Shown: positions 40,011-62,400 of the stretch, in pieces
Layout: each line of letters opens with the position of its first letter
Numbering within the stretch: the first letter of the stretch is position 1
Source: Amblyornis subalaris
Taxonomy: Eukaryota > Chordata > Aves > Passeriformes > Ptilonorhynchidae
Direction: 5' to 3'
Length of the DNA stretch: 64,000 nt
NCBI GenBank assembly: GCA_018881555.1
Contig: JACAXG010000264.1
Coordinates: 385,775-449,774 of the forward strand
The notes under the pieces: model-generated
The model's database searches: none
The model's input: the letters and a program-made list of their open reading frames with translations, nothing else
What the model was told of the DNA's origin: nothing
Program-made: the position numbers and the translations under genes

Positions 40011-43000
40011 TTCCCAGAGGATTTTCAAGTCAGAACCAGAAAGTTTGAGACTGCTGAGTTTTGCCACTGTGTGCTCTGCCATGAGTCAGTTAAACTACTC
40101 CTGCTGTTGGCTACCCTGCTAGTGCAAATGGCAGAGGAGTTTTGTCTATGGGATTGCAACTGTGACAGTTCCTGTAAGAAGCCACAGGCTGAAGTTTCTG
40201 TGTTCATTATTTGCTTTTATTAAATCTAGGTTACTCCACAAGGCCTGCTCCATTGGAAGCTCATCCTTGAGGCTACCATACCAAGCAACTAAGGGTTAGG
40301 CAATGCCAGAGTCTGGATATCCTATTCCTTATGGTTTTGCTTTCTCATAATTAAGTTGCAATCATGAACCAAGGGTACCAGTTAATATCAACCCTATTTT
40401 ATTACTGTGGTATAGGTATGAAAAATTAAACCAGTGCTACTTAAATAGTGTAGGGAAGAAAGAGCTTCCAGTCAAAGGAGACCTGTTAATCAGCAGTTTG
40501 AGGGCTCTGCATACATTTTTGAGCATCTTGGAAATGCCTCCGTCCCTTCAATTTTTAAGTAGTTTGGTAATTTTCATTCCAGCACTTGCAGTAGAAGTCT
40601 TATTATGTTGTACAGGAAAGACACAGGTCTGGAAAACTTGTAATTCCAGTATGTTTTGATTAGCTTTGGGATGGCAAAAAGAGGTTACATGAGTTGGCTA
40701 TAAGGCTTCTCTGATGAAAGCTAAGATGGGCTCTATGACAAATCTTAATGGACNTCAAGCCTCAAAATCTCTTCTAAATTCACCCAAGTGTAATTTTAAA
40801 TTAGGCCATCAGACTTGTTTTCAGTGAGAGAAAACATACACATAAATGAGCCTGAGTGCTTAAGTGAGATAGAGATGATACAGATGAAAATGTTTCTGTA
40901 ATTTTAATGGATGTGAGATTTATGTACTAGGCAAACTACATTATAATAGAATTTTTATTAATTTGTTTTAAGAATGTCTCTCTTTTCTTCATTTGTCTGC
41001 ATGGGTGTGAAAGTCTATTAATAATAAATAGTGTTATAATGAAGATTTTAACCAGTTTTGACCCACTGAGCCAAATGAAACCTTCTCATGATAAATCAAG
41101 TGCAGAAAGANACTGCCTGTGTAGTATTTCAAGTTGCCAGGTCCCAGAGCCTAATCTCTGCTGTAATGATGTGAACAGTGGGTAGTCTAGAGAAGGACAA
41201 CAAGGCAAACAGAGAGGCTAATTCAACTCGGTATGTAAATTTGGGATTGGCTGAAATGCATGTTTCAAAATCTGCCTTCTTCCCTTCAGACAATTTTAGC
41301 TTCATTTTGGAATATGCTGTTTTAGTAATAAGAAACCTCTGAATGTCTAATACCAGATCAGAATACAAGCTGCNAATTCCTCTTTTTCTCACCTTTGCTT
41401 TGACTCCAGGAAGAACATCCATTGCGTTTTTGCAGCTGCTATAAATATTTTGCCTGTTTGATTTATAGCAATGTTTAATGAATGAGTGGCAGTGGTTTGC
41501 TTATCAAGCCACATAGCCATGCAGACCTTTTCAATAAGACAAGGGCAAAGTGAGCCTTGCTGATGCCTTTTTTAAAAAGGCACAGCTGGCTGTTAAACCA
41601 AAACATTGCCGCAATAGTCACAGCTCAGAAAAATCACAAGGGAAACAAGCTTCATAAATTCAAGTGAATGGAAAAGGAAGCTTCTGGATGCAGCATATAA
41701 TTGCTGTTCAAGGAGTTCTGCTGAGTCTTCAAGAGGCAATAGCATGCATGGGATGTATGTTGTGCGTTGGTACGACATGTTTCATTTAGCTGCTCCATGG
41801 GACAACAAAGTGAGATGATTTTGATTTGCCTAATGGGAAACAACGCTGGTCATTTAGGAAATCAGTCATCTTATTGGATGGTAGGCAATTGGAGATGAAG
41901 TACAATGGAATGTCCAGGGCAGCACATCAGTCCTGTCCCTGGGACTCCCACTCTGTGAGGTGTGATCCTACCACTGAAACACATTCTCAAGTCTTCTTTC
42001 CTGTTCTTTGGCAGAGAAAAAGTTTTCCATGCTGATCAGGACAATATGTGTCTAAATCAGGGCAGCTTTGTAAATATTTTTCAAATTTTTGGGGAAGATA
42101 TATATCAATTAAATGCAATTAAAATGCAGCACGATTTGTAACTCTGGTTTTATTTTATGATCTGCTTTAAAATATAGATGTGACTAAGATTTGTTGAGTC
42201 AAATGTATCTGGGTGAAACTGGTGTTAGACTGCTGACTTACCTAGCAGCTTAGAGCAACTTAATACTGGGCCTGGATTTCTGAATATGAAAAGAAGCATC
42301 AATAACCTTTTTATTTGTGCTCCAGATGGTAATGGAAGACAGCTGTTTTTTAAAACAATAACACATGGGAAAAGAACGAGCAAGTAAGAGAACATTTGTG
42401 TTCTCACTGCTACATACAGATAGCAGCCACTCTCATCTGTAAATACTACTGCACTATAAATCTATGTATTGGACATTAGCTGTAGGCTGTTCTTAGGCAG
42501 TATATCAATAGAAGTGTATTGACATACAGATTTTTTTCATTCAATTATGACTACACGTAACAGCAGCAGTTTAACTGCTAAATTGAATGCCAAATATTGT
42601 TAGCAGGAGAGAGTACAAATCAAGTAGAACTTTACTGGGGATTTGAAAAGAATAAACTTATCTTTTGTAGGATGAAAACAAAAATATTGGCAAGAACTGT
42701 ACTAACTGTGGCTTGATGTTGATTGAGAAATTATAATGGCCAGAGTTTCCGAATTAGGATTCTAAGGTTGGGTTGTTAAATTTTTATGTAGACATTAAAA
42801 ACCCCACTTTTTTGCTGCCATTCCACCTTATCCCCCAGAAAGAGGATGACTTACGGATTTTTAGAGACATAAAATTGGTCTTAGTGCCTGATACTTCATG
42901 TATCATGTTTTTGTTTGTCCTTTGATGATTTATTTAAAATGCTGTGTCTGTATCCATTCCTTAATCTTTGGAGAGTGATAATGTGAATGATTATGATTTA

Positions 43001-46000
43001 TGAGTGGTGATGTAAATTGATAGAATATTTGCCTTGAGTTCATATTTTAAATGCCAGTAGTTTGGTTAGTAGCTACTGATGGTATTTGTTTTCTTCCTAA
43101 GTATGCCCAGATACAATGCAGTGAAAATGCATCACACCATAAAAATGTGACTTTTTTTTTTATTTTCATGAAATGATAGTTTTCCAAAGGCAACTTACAG
43201 CTAAGGAAGAATAGCAGTTTTAAGAAATAGAGTTGTGAAGAGATTGTCGGTATGTTTGATGAGATATCTGGGTTTATGTAAAATGCATGTTAATATTCAA
43301 GTTCCACCACACAGAACATTAAATCATATAGAGAGGTAAGTTCATCACAAGAGCTCATTTTGAAATCACATTATGATTTTAAGAGTCTCCTGATATCCAG
43401 ATGGAATTAAACAGAGGGGAAAAAAAAATCTGTCGTGTTAAAATCAGAAACGAGGACAATCTAAACACAGAGACAACTCTCTTTAAAAGCTGGATGTGGT
43501 ATCTAATTCTGTGATTTCATTCCAATGTTAGTTGCTACTTTGAGTGAAGTATACCATGTACTTCATAAATGCAGTTTCTTTTTCTTCTTAAATAACATTC
43601 ATAGTCGAGTCGTAGTCTCATTGAATGCTGAAATCCCTCAAATTTATTGGAATTTTTATGGGATTTTTTTTAAGACTTTGGTTTTATGTGACTAAACAGC
43701 TATAAAACTAGGTTAAAAAATCAGCATTTCAAGTTAGTTTGGACTGATTAGAAACAGTACATGATTTTGGCTTTGTTCCCTGTTTGACTGGGTCTCACTC
43801 AATCCCCCTACAGAACTAGGGGGAATTCATAAGGTAACTGGGAGTTTGAATTCCTGGAAGAATAAAAAAGGCTTCTGGAGAATATTACAGGACAAATATG
43901 TGGAAGATTTACAGCAACGAAAATTTTTCTTTCCTGAACCTTGAAAGAAAGAAAAAAAAATCAATATCAGCTTATAATGTTTATGATGAAAATATATAAT
44001 TTTGGTATAACCACTATTAAATGTTTTAGCCTAAGAAATAGATTGATGAGTCCTCAAATATATGTGAAGAAAATTAGTAAAATATGGTTTTGGAATGAAT
44101 ATATACAACTAAATTCTTGCAGTCAATGAGATTGGGTGCATTTAATGCATAGATCAGCTTACTTTTCGTGGCCAGAGGGTTAGTAATGGGAAGAAACTGA
44201 ATCAGTTATTTTTTTCAAATAATTTGTATCATATTCTGAAATATGAAAAGATGAGGCTTAAACTAGCAAATGTGAACAGATATCACTGGAAATAATTTTT
44301 AAATCTCCAAAGTATGGCATTTTTTTTTATTTTTCAAAATGAATATGATATTAAAAAAAGATACGGCTTTCCTTTCAGGTACTGTGTTATCCTGCAGAAG
44401 TTACCCTGTTTTGAGGGTTCTGTTTAGCATGAANGATCTGGTGGGAAAGCAAAGAACTCGTGACTGGAAACTCCTCTACTCTTGTTTTGGCCAGGAAATG
44501 TTAAGTTGTTCATTAAACTCTTATCTTTTGTAATGAAAGCAGGATTTTGGTTACAATAGTGAGCAAGCCATCAAAGCTAATTTCTTTAGGAAAAAACCAC
44601 CACAGTCTCTTTTCTGTGATGCTCTCTAGTTGTATTTTTAGTCTACAAGTGTGGTGGGGAGGAATATTGATTTTTAAAAATTGTATTAAATTCTAGCAAC
44701 ATGCATGTATCAAATCTCATAATGTGCCTGTGAAGATATTTATTTAAAGCAACATTTTAATCTTTCTTTAAAGGCAGTTCTGTGCCTGCATTAGAGAATA
44801 TTAAATGTTGTGTTTTCAAGGGCTTATTAAATATTCAGTCATTTTCTTTTTCTGTTGTCGAGTGTGTCAAGGGCAAACCTTCTGTGTCCTGGAATGTAAC
44901 TCAAACTAAATGAGTCTTAAAAGCTGCTATTAAATGCTCACGTTAGAAAATATACATTACACAGTGAGGGAAGTTGAAAGAGAAGGTGTTGAGGTCCAAC
45001 CCCAGAACAAGTTGTATCCAAACTTTTTATGGGAAAACAGTGAAATATTGTGAGAGATTTTATTCATAACTTAAATGTGAAGCAAGAAGTAAGGGTGACT
45101 GTGACTATTAACACTTTGCTGTGCATTAACCTCCTCACTGACTATGACCTGTCCATCTTGGAGTACTAAATAATGTGCAGAAATAGCCAATTTGAACGGT
45201 ATGGGATGGACAGATGAAAGATATTTTAAATATGGAGTAGTATGAGTCTGATTTTATGAATATGTATAATATACCTGAGTGTGAGGATCAGTTTTTAGCT
45301 CTGCTGTTTTGTTTGGGCTCTGTCTAAGCTGTTAAGCCTTAGAATGACTGCAGTAAGGCCCTGGCTCCTTCACAGGACAACGACCAGTCCCGTGCCTGGG
45401 TTTGCTTGGAAAGGAAANTTGGGCATGTGGGTTAGATGTGAGCCACAGCATCCTCTGACCATGTGCGTTTTCCTACTGTGCAATCCAGACATGGCCTATG
45501 GGATAAGACTGTTGTCAGGTAATTTGCAGCTACAATTTTACTGACTTTAATTTTTCAAGGCACTTAAGGAGCTGTGTGCAAGGTAAAACATGACTTTGGA
45601 CTCACAGAAGTTCTGCTAATCCACAGACTGCTCAATTTGGTGTTCAGAATTGGTTGTCAATTTTGAAATTGCTTTAAACTCTGAGCCACTCAATCCCCCA
45701 TGAGAAACTGAATTCAAAGTACGAATCATAAATTTTCTACTACCAAAAAGTTTTCTGCAGCCATCCCACACTCACTTTAGCTTTGTGATCTTCATTAAAA
45801 ATCAAGTTATAGATGATTAATCCACTGACTGTGAACTTTAGGAGAACTTAGCAACAGAGCTTGGCTGGTGATCCCATCAATTAGACAAGCTGGGAGATGG
45901 AATCTCTTCTGTCTAAACATGTGATGCTGATGCACAAGAACAAAATTGGGTGCATGCTGCCTTCAAACTGTGAGCAGAGGGAATCAGCAGCCTACTGAGA

Positions 46001-47074
46001 GTTTTAAGTGCTTAATGAGGAATGTTCTGCATGCTGTGTATGACATACTGAACATTTTAGTAACTTTTAATTGCTCTTTTCTGGCAAAAGCAGACTGAAC
46101 TTTTTATTAATTCAATTTGTATTAATTTCTGTTTCGAAAACGGTGACTCTAGAGCGTGTCTACAACCATTCTGTCACTTAGAAAAGTGGTTCCCTGAGGG
46201 GGAAAAAAGAAAAACTAAATGAAGAAAGTTAATTTTATCTCAAACAAACAAGAAAAAATTATTTTAAAAAACCTTTTAAGAAATGAAAAAAGGATCAAGA
46301 TCGTGGATCTTATTTGAAAATTTTTCTTCAGCTTTTTTCAAAGACTTTCAAACCATGTGTTTGGGCTGCAATCTTTGGTTTAAAAAAGGGAGTGAATAAA
46401 CTGTTTTCCTGTATATGAAGGCTGAACTTGTCTTGCAACCAGTCAAAATCTAAGTTTCCAGAACTTCTCACAGTGAAATGTTGCTAATGATTCAAAGAGA
46501 AAATTGTCTCTTGCCGTAACTTTTCTGAAATAGTCATCAGGCTAACTCCATCTAGATTTTTGTGCTTCATAAATGAAAAAAGCAAACAAACAAAAAGTTG
46601 TGTGTGGTACCCCAGTTATTGCCAACAGAGGAACTATTGCAGGACTGAGGAATAGAATTTGGTTGGTCACATCTACCAGAGAATCTGGGAGTTCAGATCT
46701 GTACTGACTTTGTCTGAAATGTGATGCTTGCCTACATGAAAAAAAATGATGTATTTTTAGCGGCTCATTACCTTAGAGAAGCTGGAATTAGGATGAAGGA
46801 GAAGGAAAGCATAAAGTGAGGATAGCACATGACTTCATCCAATTTCTGTCATTACAGATGTTTATGAAAAACATGCTACAGACTTTTCAACACATTGCCT
46901 GATATTATGTAATATGATGCTAAGGAAGAATCTTGGTTAATGCAAAGTAAATCTCCAAGCATTTTTTTTTCGACTGATAAAATGTTCCTTCTTGCACTGA
47001 TCTTTGCATTTTCTTCTTGCATGTTCTCTGAACCCTCCGATTATTGCAGTAACAGTGTGGGTCTCTTGTACGTG
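40011..47074. other. Intronic sequence without recognised genes
   Basis: This is AT-rich intron with few N characters. Open frames of 60 to 97 codons occur on both strands but none shows a family motif. Confidence 0.5.
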
Positions 47075-47165
47075 AGGCTTCATTGTGCTAGGTCCTATGC
47101 AAGCTCTGTCCTGATCCAAGCAGTTGACGCTTTAAAACCACACATGACAAGAGATAAAAGGAATG
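47075..47165 (+). repeat. Ancient amniote interspersed repeat relic
   Basis: The phrase cattgtgctaggtcctatgc (47081-47100) is followed by gctctgtcctgatccaagc and, later, acaagagataaaagg. It matches in order a common old amniote repeat tail of the form 'cattgtgctaggcactgtac...agacagtccctgcccaaag...agacaag'. The ordered three-part match makes chance less likely. The family (MIR/L2-like) is inferred from memory of such tails. Confidence 0.45.
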
Positions 47166-53236
<6,071 letters not shown>

Positions 53237-53404
53237 TGTTATCAGGTGAAGACAGTGCAGGAAGTGAGCAGCCACTCTCACCTGGTGAAAGGCTCCCTCC
53301 CATCAGACGTTCTAGTACAAGAGACAAAAACAGAAGAGGGGGAACATGTTTCCTACTGACAACAGGTGATTACACGTGTGCTACTGATGGAGGGATCAGG
53401 AAAG
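53237..53404 (+). CDS. KCNC2: KCNC2 exon: shared cytoplasmic C-terminal tail
   Basis: This 168-base exon enters and leaves in phase 1. The first codon is completed by the last base of the previous exon (g+tg, Val). It reads [18 protein letters not shown], then [13 protein letters not shown] and [12 protein letters not shown], and ends GGIRK before a split codon. This matches the Kv3.2 cytoplasmic tail closely. RRSST is a basic-directed phosphorylation-type site, and Kv3.2 is a known protein kinase A substrate, though I cannot tell which serine is used. The acceptor AG is at 53235-53236 and the donor gtatgg at 53405. It joins to either of two terminal exons (57241 or 58067), both of which accept phase 1. 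Confidence 0.96.
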
Positions 53405-57377
<3,973 letters not shown>

Positions 57378-57612
57378 ACCAGATGGCATCAATCGGCTAC
57401 ATAGTATTAAATCAAACACTGTTTACCACATATTGGAAATAAATGTAGCATTAACCATAGGCTCCACAAATATGGTCTAACTCCTGCATGATACAACTGT
57501 CAGTAGTAAGAAAAGCCACTTCGGTAGCTGAAGATTTTTGTCTTGGCTTTTAAAGATTACTTAAGGTAGCGCTTCTCCTTTTATCTACTATATTGTCCTA
57601 CTTTCCTGTGGC

Positions 57613-57618
57613 AATAAA
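57613..57618 (+). terminator. Candidate poly(A) signal for Kv3.2a-type mRNA
   Basis: A canonical AATAAA lies 236 bases after the Kv3.2a stop codon and is followed by GT-containing sequence (gttagtggatgctgttg). It would end the transcript before the alternative terminal exon. Another AATAAA at 57438 is closer but has a weaker downstream context. Use is inferred. Confidence 0.4.
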
Positions 57619-57789
57619 AGGACAGTTAGTGGATGCTGTTGTCCAGTATATTCAACAAATAAGTGTATTTTCAGGGAGATTTACTTAAAATAATGTGCTT
57701 CCAAGTAATTATAAGTCACTCCATTGAACTTCCATTTCTTGTGACTCTAATCCATTCTGAAGATGTCTGCTCTGAAGGGTCTGCTCATT

Positions 57790-57923
57790 TGCATGGACCA
57801 TCNTGTCTCCATCACCTGACAAGCAGTGTTGCTGATCGTGGAGACCACAGAGGGCTCTGGATGTGTGTTCTCACATTGTTACCATCCTGCTGAAATGAAA
57901 GCACTGATAAACTGGTCTGCATG
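57790..57923 (+). promoter_or_regulatory. Two TGCATG motifs upstream of alternative exon
   Basis: TGCATG occurs at 57790-57795 and 57918-57923, about 270 and 145 bases before the acceptor of the 58067 exon. (U)GCAUG is the binding motif of RBFOX splicing factors, which are abundant in neurons where Kv3.2 is expressed. The motifs are seen; their use is inferred. Confidence 0.4.
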
Positions 57924-58066
57924 TGGGATTGTTTTTCTTTGTTTAACCTTTTCCTTTATTTTTTAACTATCTATTTGTTTATGAACGACTTTATTTTGTG
58001 ATTAACTTATCTCGGTACTGGATTGCTGTATCAGAGTTCTGAATGTCTCCGGTTGTTTGCACACAG

Positions 58067-58128
58067 ATAACTGCAAAGAGGTTGTCATTACTGGTTACAC
58101 GCAAGCAGAAGCCAGATCTCTTTCTTAA
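58067..58128 (+). CDS. KCNC2: KCNC2 alternative terminal exon, Kv3.2b-type tail
   Basis: The acceptor AG is at 58065-58066. The split codon g+at gives Asp, followed by NCKEVVITGYTQAEARSLS and stop TAA at 58126-58128. This matches the short tail of the Kv3.2b isoform. Spliced from 53404 and skipping 57241-57377, it gives 386 residues in the window. The phase is identical to that of the Kv3.2a exon, so the two tails are mutually exclusive. The exon is only 62 coding bases, so ab initio gene finders would easily miss it. Confidence 0.93.
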
Positions 58129-58990
58129 TGGCTTGGGGAAGGCACAAAACATGCAAGAAAGGTAAACGCCATCCAGACTTGCAATTTTAAGCTAGCAAGT
58201 ACTGCTTGGTACTGTAGTAATTTCTCTACTCCAGGGTTCTTCAACGTTTTCAGAAGCTGAGTACCAAGTAAAATTGAAACGATTATTGGGGGCTTTTTTG
58301 TACCATTGTAAGAGGGTAGTAGTTCTCAAGTCGGGTTTTTGACCAGCCTTATTCCTCTGGCTCATGAGCTTCAAAAATTTCTTCATTCAATGTTTTTTGA
58401 GGTGCTTTGTCCTATATGTTGTTTGTCTGTCTGTTTTGCAACTTGTCTCCTTGTATTCTCCATCTGTCTCCATAAAGCACAGAGATACTGTTAAAATGCC
58501 CCCCTCTTTAAGTTGGACTAAGAACATTTTTTCTCCTTTTCTTTTTTTTTCATATGGACTATACATCTATGTATAGATAGAAATACACATATTTTTCAAG
58601 TGCAGTTAGTATGATCTAGACTAACTCGTGTGCACTCCTAAGATTTTTCGAGTGGGATTTGGTAGCAGCTTTTCAGCACTGACCGGTTGCCTATTGCATC
58701 AATCTTCCTTCTAGCAACCAGCATTCATTGCAATTTTGAAACTGTGTCTCCTCTAGTGGCTTTTTCATTCAATATTAACATCTGTTTATGCAACAGGACA
58801 AATGCAATGGCAAATTTGAGGTTCTGGGCTGGTGAGGAAAAATTACCCTAAAGTGTAGAGTTTTAGAACTACATGGGGAAGACCATAATGACTGAAATCT
58901 TAAGTGATCCTTTAAATTGTTGAATAATACCTGATTGTCATGTTTTATTTTTTGTTAGGAAAAGAAATACAGCCATGTAACATGTTCTTC

Positions 58991-58998
58991 TGTATATA
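58991..58998 (+). promoter_or_regulatory. Pumilio-type element TGTATATA
   Basis: It is an exact match to the UGUANAUA consensus bound by PUM1/PUM2 in mRNA 3' UTRs. Function is inferred from the motif and its position only. Confidence 0.4.
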
Positions 58999-59437
58999 GC
59001 CTAGCCCAATAGCATGACCTGCATGTCAGAATTCTTGTACAATAATGTATTTATCACAGTATACATTTCTGATATTTAGAGATGTACATTGATTTACTTT
59101 TGGTAAAATATTGTCAATAGAGAGATAATTGCAAACAGCTTTTAGCAAATGAATTAATATAATATCTGGTGCTGCTGTTATATTAACTACAGTGTTGTAC
59201 AGAATTTATCATGGATTTTTGACTGCTGAAAAAGGGACAATGGAATTTAGCCATACCAAGGACTGTACTGGAAAGAGACTGCTGCTGCTGAATGGACCCT
59301 GATAAACAACTCACACCTTGAGGAGGTCACTGAGACTTTGCGTGCGAAGTAGAGCTTGTTAAAGAAGACGAAAGACTGCTCATTATTACTGCTGCCAGAG
59401 GAAGGGGTGACTAGTCACTGTTGATGAGTCAGCTGTA

Positions 59438-59443
59438 AATAAA
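59438..59443 (+). terminator. Likely main poly(A) signal of KCNC2
   Basis: A canonical AATAAA is followed within ten bases by cgtgtgtgcatgg, a GT-rich downstream element. It closes the UTR-like stretch after the last coding exon. The six bases overlap TGTAAATA (59434-59441), a second Pumilio-type match. Confidence 0.7.
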
Positions 59444-59465
59444 ACGTGTGTGCATGGAATATCAG

Positions 59466-62400
59466 TTTTTATCTATATCAAGGAAAGCTGAATTCGTGTT
59501 ATCATTGCTAAGGCTCCATGCAAAGACCCACACCCCTGTGTTTATTATTCCTGGTTCCTGCAGTAAGTGGTGCTGTGGATCATACAAAGACACGTGCTTA
59601 ATAATGATAGTGATGTAAACTACATCTGTCTTGACTTCTGTCATACTAACAACGTATTTTGCAAAGTCACAAATCTGAACAGAGTAGGTTCACATAAGTC
59701 CTTGCTTTCTCAGTTTGCCATGACCTAAATTGTTATGAATTCTAGTGTACATGCCAAGTCTTAAGTTTACTTTTCACTTTGATAAAAATGTGACTGGAGA
59801 CAAACATCACTGACTTTGTTCACAGCACACAGTCTTCTTTCATTGTTACCTCAAACTATTAGTGTTATCAGAAATAAAATTCTGGCAGCAAGACTATTTT
59901 GGATTTTTTTTTTTAATTCCAAGTGTTGCAAATCCAACATCAATAAGTATAAAAGTTGTATTAAAATTATATCCTACAAATGTATATTTTACATAAAATA
60001 TATATTCTTTGATAAGTTACTTTCTGTGATTTTTGTGGTAAATGGATCTAGTCTATTCTATGTTTATGAGGCATTGTAGTGCTACGATGTGGTAATTATG
60101 TTCTCTCCATCCTATTCAGTGGGAAATTCTCCAGAATCTGTTTTGTCACCCTGGTGTCCCGCCTGTAGGGACCTGTCCCAGTTGTGAAACTCTGTATCGT
60201 GGAAATTCTGTGAACATGTCAAGGTGCATGCACAATCCTGGTGGAAACCAGTGGAAATGTAATACCTGAATTGGAGAATAAAAGGCAAAAGGCCTGGGGA
60301 GGAACTTGGAACATATCTTCTGAACTGGCTCATGCGCTTTCTTTAGCTGTATCAGTCCCTTGCCTGCTACTGCCATCCCAGTTCTCAAACCGGCTTCCTG
60401 GAATGCATGAGGAGCTAATTCAAAACCTAGCATGAGCTGGCTTCTGAAACAATTGAAAATCTTTCAGCTTGTTAATGACCCTATGCCTCATTTTGAAGTT
60501 GCAGTCGGGCTGCGTATTTTAAGTCTAATGGGACTTTTATGGCATCCTGGTGTGAAGTCAACCTAAAAAGGAGGTGATAAATGGTTGCTCAAAACTTCTA
60601 ATCTAATACTGTATTTGGGGCAACCAGAAATCCCCAAATACACAAGCAGAGTGTCTGAGAGGGATGAGGAAGCTAGTACAGCTGTACACATGATCGGAGA
60701 TGCTGCAATGCAGTATTTTGGCATATGTGCTGTAATGTAAGAAAGGTTCCAGAAAACAGGATCAGAAAACAGGTGTTCAAGTTTTAGAAAATGTGTTACA
60801 GTGATATATCAGGAAAGCTCACTGTGCTGAGTTTGCCCAAAGGTTGAAAGTTTTCTGTACTGTGACTGTAAGCAAGCAGTACCAAAGTGAAGAAGAGGTG
60901 TAGTGGTCAAGCAGCACAAGGCTCACAGCCAGCTCCAGTTACCTAGGGGTGACATGTGCCCCAAGCACCTAGAGAGAGGTGTCTGTTTTTCCTCAGCGCT
61001 ACACAAGGACAGTGATGATCCCCAGATGGGATGCAGACAAGGGGGTGCATTTTGTTGGTTAAACCCGTAGAAAACACTGATGGCCAGATGGTGTCTGACA
61101 TCTTCCACTGTCTCTGGATGATAAGGAGCCTGGATAGACCTCCACCAACACAGGACTTTAAGTCCAGAATATCCTGGTTGCAGCTGCATATTTTTTTCCC
61201 TAGAGAACCAAGCCCGTGTTTAAATGCTTTCTTTTAAAACCCATCTGGAGGACAAGCTGATGGTGATTCTGGTAATTATTCTTGTGTCTTGGGACTAAAC
61301 ACAACTCTGACTATTCTAAGAGGAAAAGTTGTCTTAACCACCAGCCCTCAAAGACTCGCCTGCTCCTGTTCCACTCCTGCTTCTGGGCCCAGGAGGAGGT
61401 GAAAGAGCATTTTCATGAGAGGTTGGCCACCAAGGTTTAAGTTTCTCAGGCTGGGGAAGGCTTTGAACCTAAACCTCACTCTTCAGGGTACTGCAGTTCC
61501 TGTGTCTCAGATACAACGTAAAGACTGGGCTGCACATTCTCATGTACTTCCTCTTTTGTCCATCCTTTAAATGAAAGCAGATGCAATGATCAGAAGCAAA
61601 ACTGCACGTGGAGAAAGGAGTTTTGGTGCAAGCGGAAAGATGCAGTTTAGATATTCTGGGGATCAAATACCCACCACGGAGTGGTTGTGGCCATTTCTGG
61701 GCTTGACTTAGGAGTCTAAAAACTTATTTAATCCTTGTAGGAGTATAATTTAAGGGTTAGAAGTCAAACCTAGAAAACAAACAGTGAATTCACAAGCGAT
61801 GCATCGGCTAAGACAATTTAGGAAAGGCTGTTGCTCATTCACCTTTTAAAATTGTAGAGTCAAGATGTCAGAAATGAGCATCCTTTTGAAAGATAAACTA
61901 ATGCAACAGCAGGGTTTGTGCAAAGATGAAAAGCTGTGACGTATTGTGGAGATGAGATTATGAGACCTTTGGGCTTTGAAGACAGTTATTGTTCTTATGA
62001 GGCCTCATTTAGCACTGAGAAAATGTTGTTCCAGCACATTTCGAGACACTGCATTATGAGTGTTTATAGGTGTGTACTGTAAACTGGTGCCAGAATTGCT
62101 AAAAGCATGCAGCTAATGATAATTAATATAATCCTGTATAATCAGGGAGTTTATCATGTGTGAAAAAATTACTGTTCTTAAAAGTTCTCTTATAAAAGGT
62201 CTGGATTAAATTAAAGCTTCTAAAAGAGAAGAAAATTTAAAGAGTCTGTACAGATGGGTTACTGAAAACTATAGGGGGAAGGGATCAATCTGACATGAGC
62301 AAACTTGCCAGAATATTTAATATGAAACATGAATTTTAAAAGTCATGAATGAATTAACTACATAAAAGAAGAGAGCATTTTATCATTGGGAAAAATCATG

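Larger units (their letters stand above)
57378..58066 (+). other. KCNC2: 3' UTR of Kv3.2a form / intron of Kv3.2b form
   Basis: This segment follows the Kv3.2a stop and precedes the alternative terminal exon. It can be 3' UTR in transcripts using 57241 and is part of the intron in transcripts splicing 53404 to 58067. It carries AATAAA at 57438-57443 and at 57613-57618, TGCATG at 57790-57795 and 57918-57923, and one N at 57803. The acceptor gcacacag ends at 58066 after a moderately pyrimidine-rich stretch. Confidence 0.8.
58129..59465 (+). other. KCNC2: KCNC2 distal 3' UTR
   Basis: This non-coding stretch follows the Kv3.2b stop and runs to the poly(A) signal at 59438. It contains AT-rich, UTR-like sequence, a TGTATATA Pumilio-type motif at 58991-58998, and a gctgctgctg run near 59281. 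No frame resembles protein. The exact cleavage site is not visible. Confidence 0.65.

Noticed and set aside
60112..60435. Region with aataaaaggcaaaaggcc considered as an LTR or promoter-like segment
   Set aside because: There are no matching termini, no repeat partner in the window and no downstream gene.
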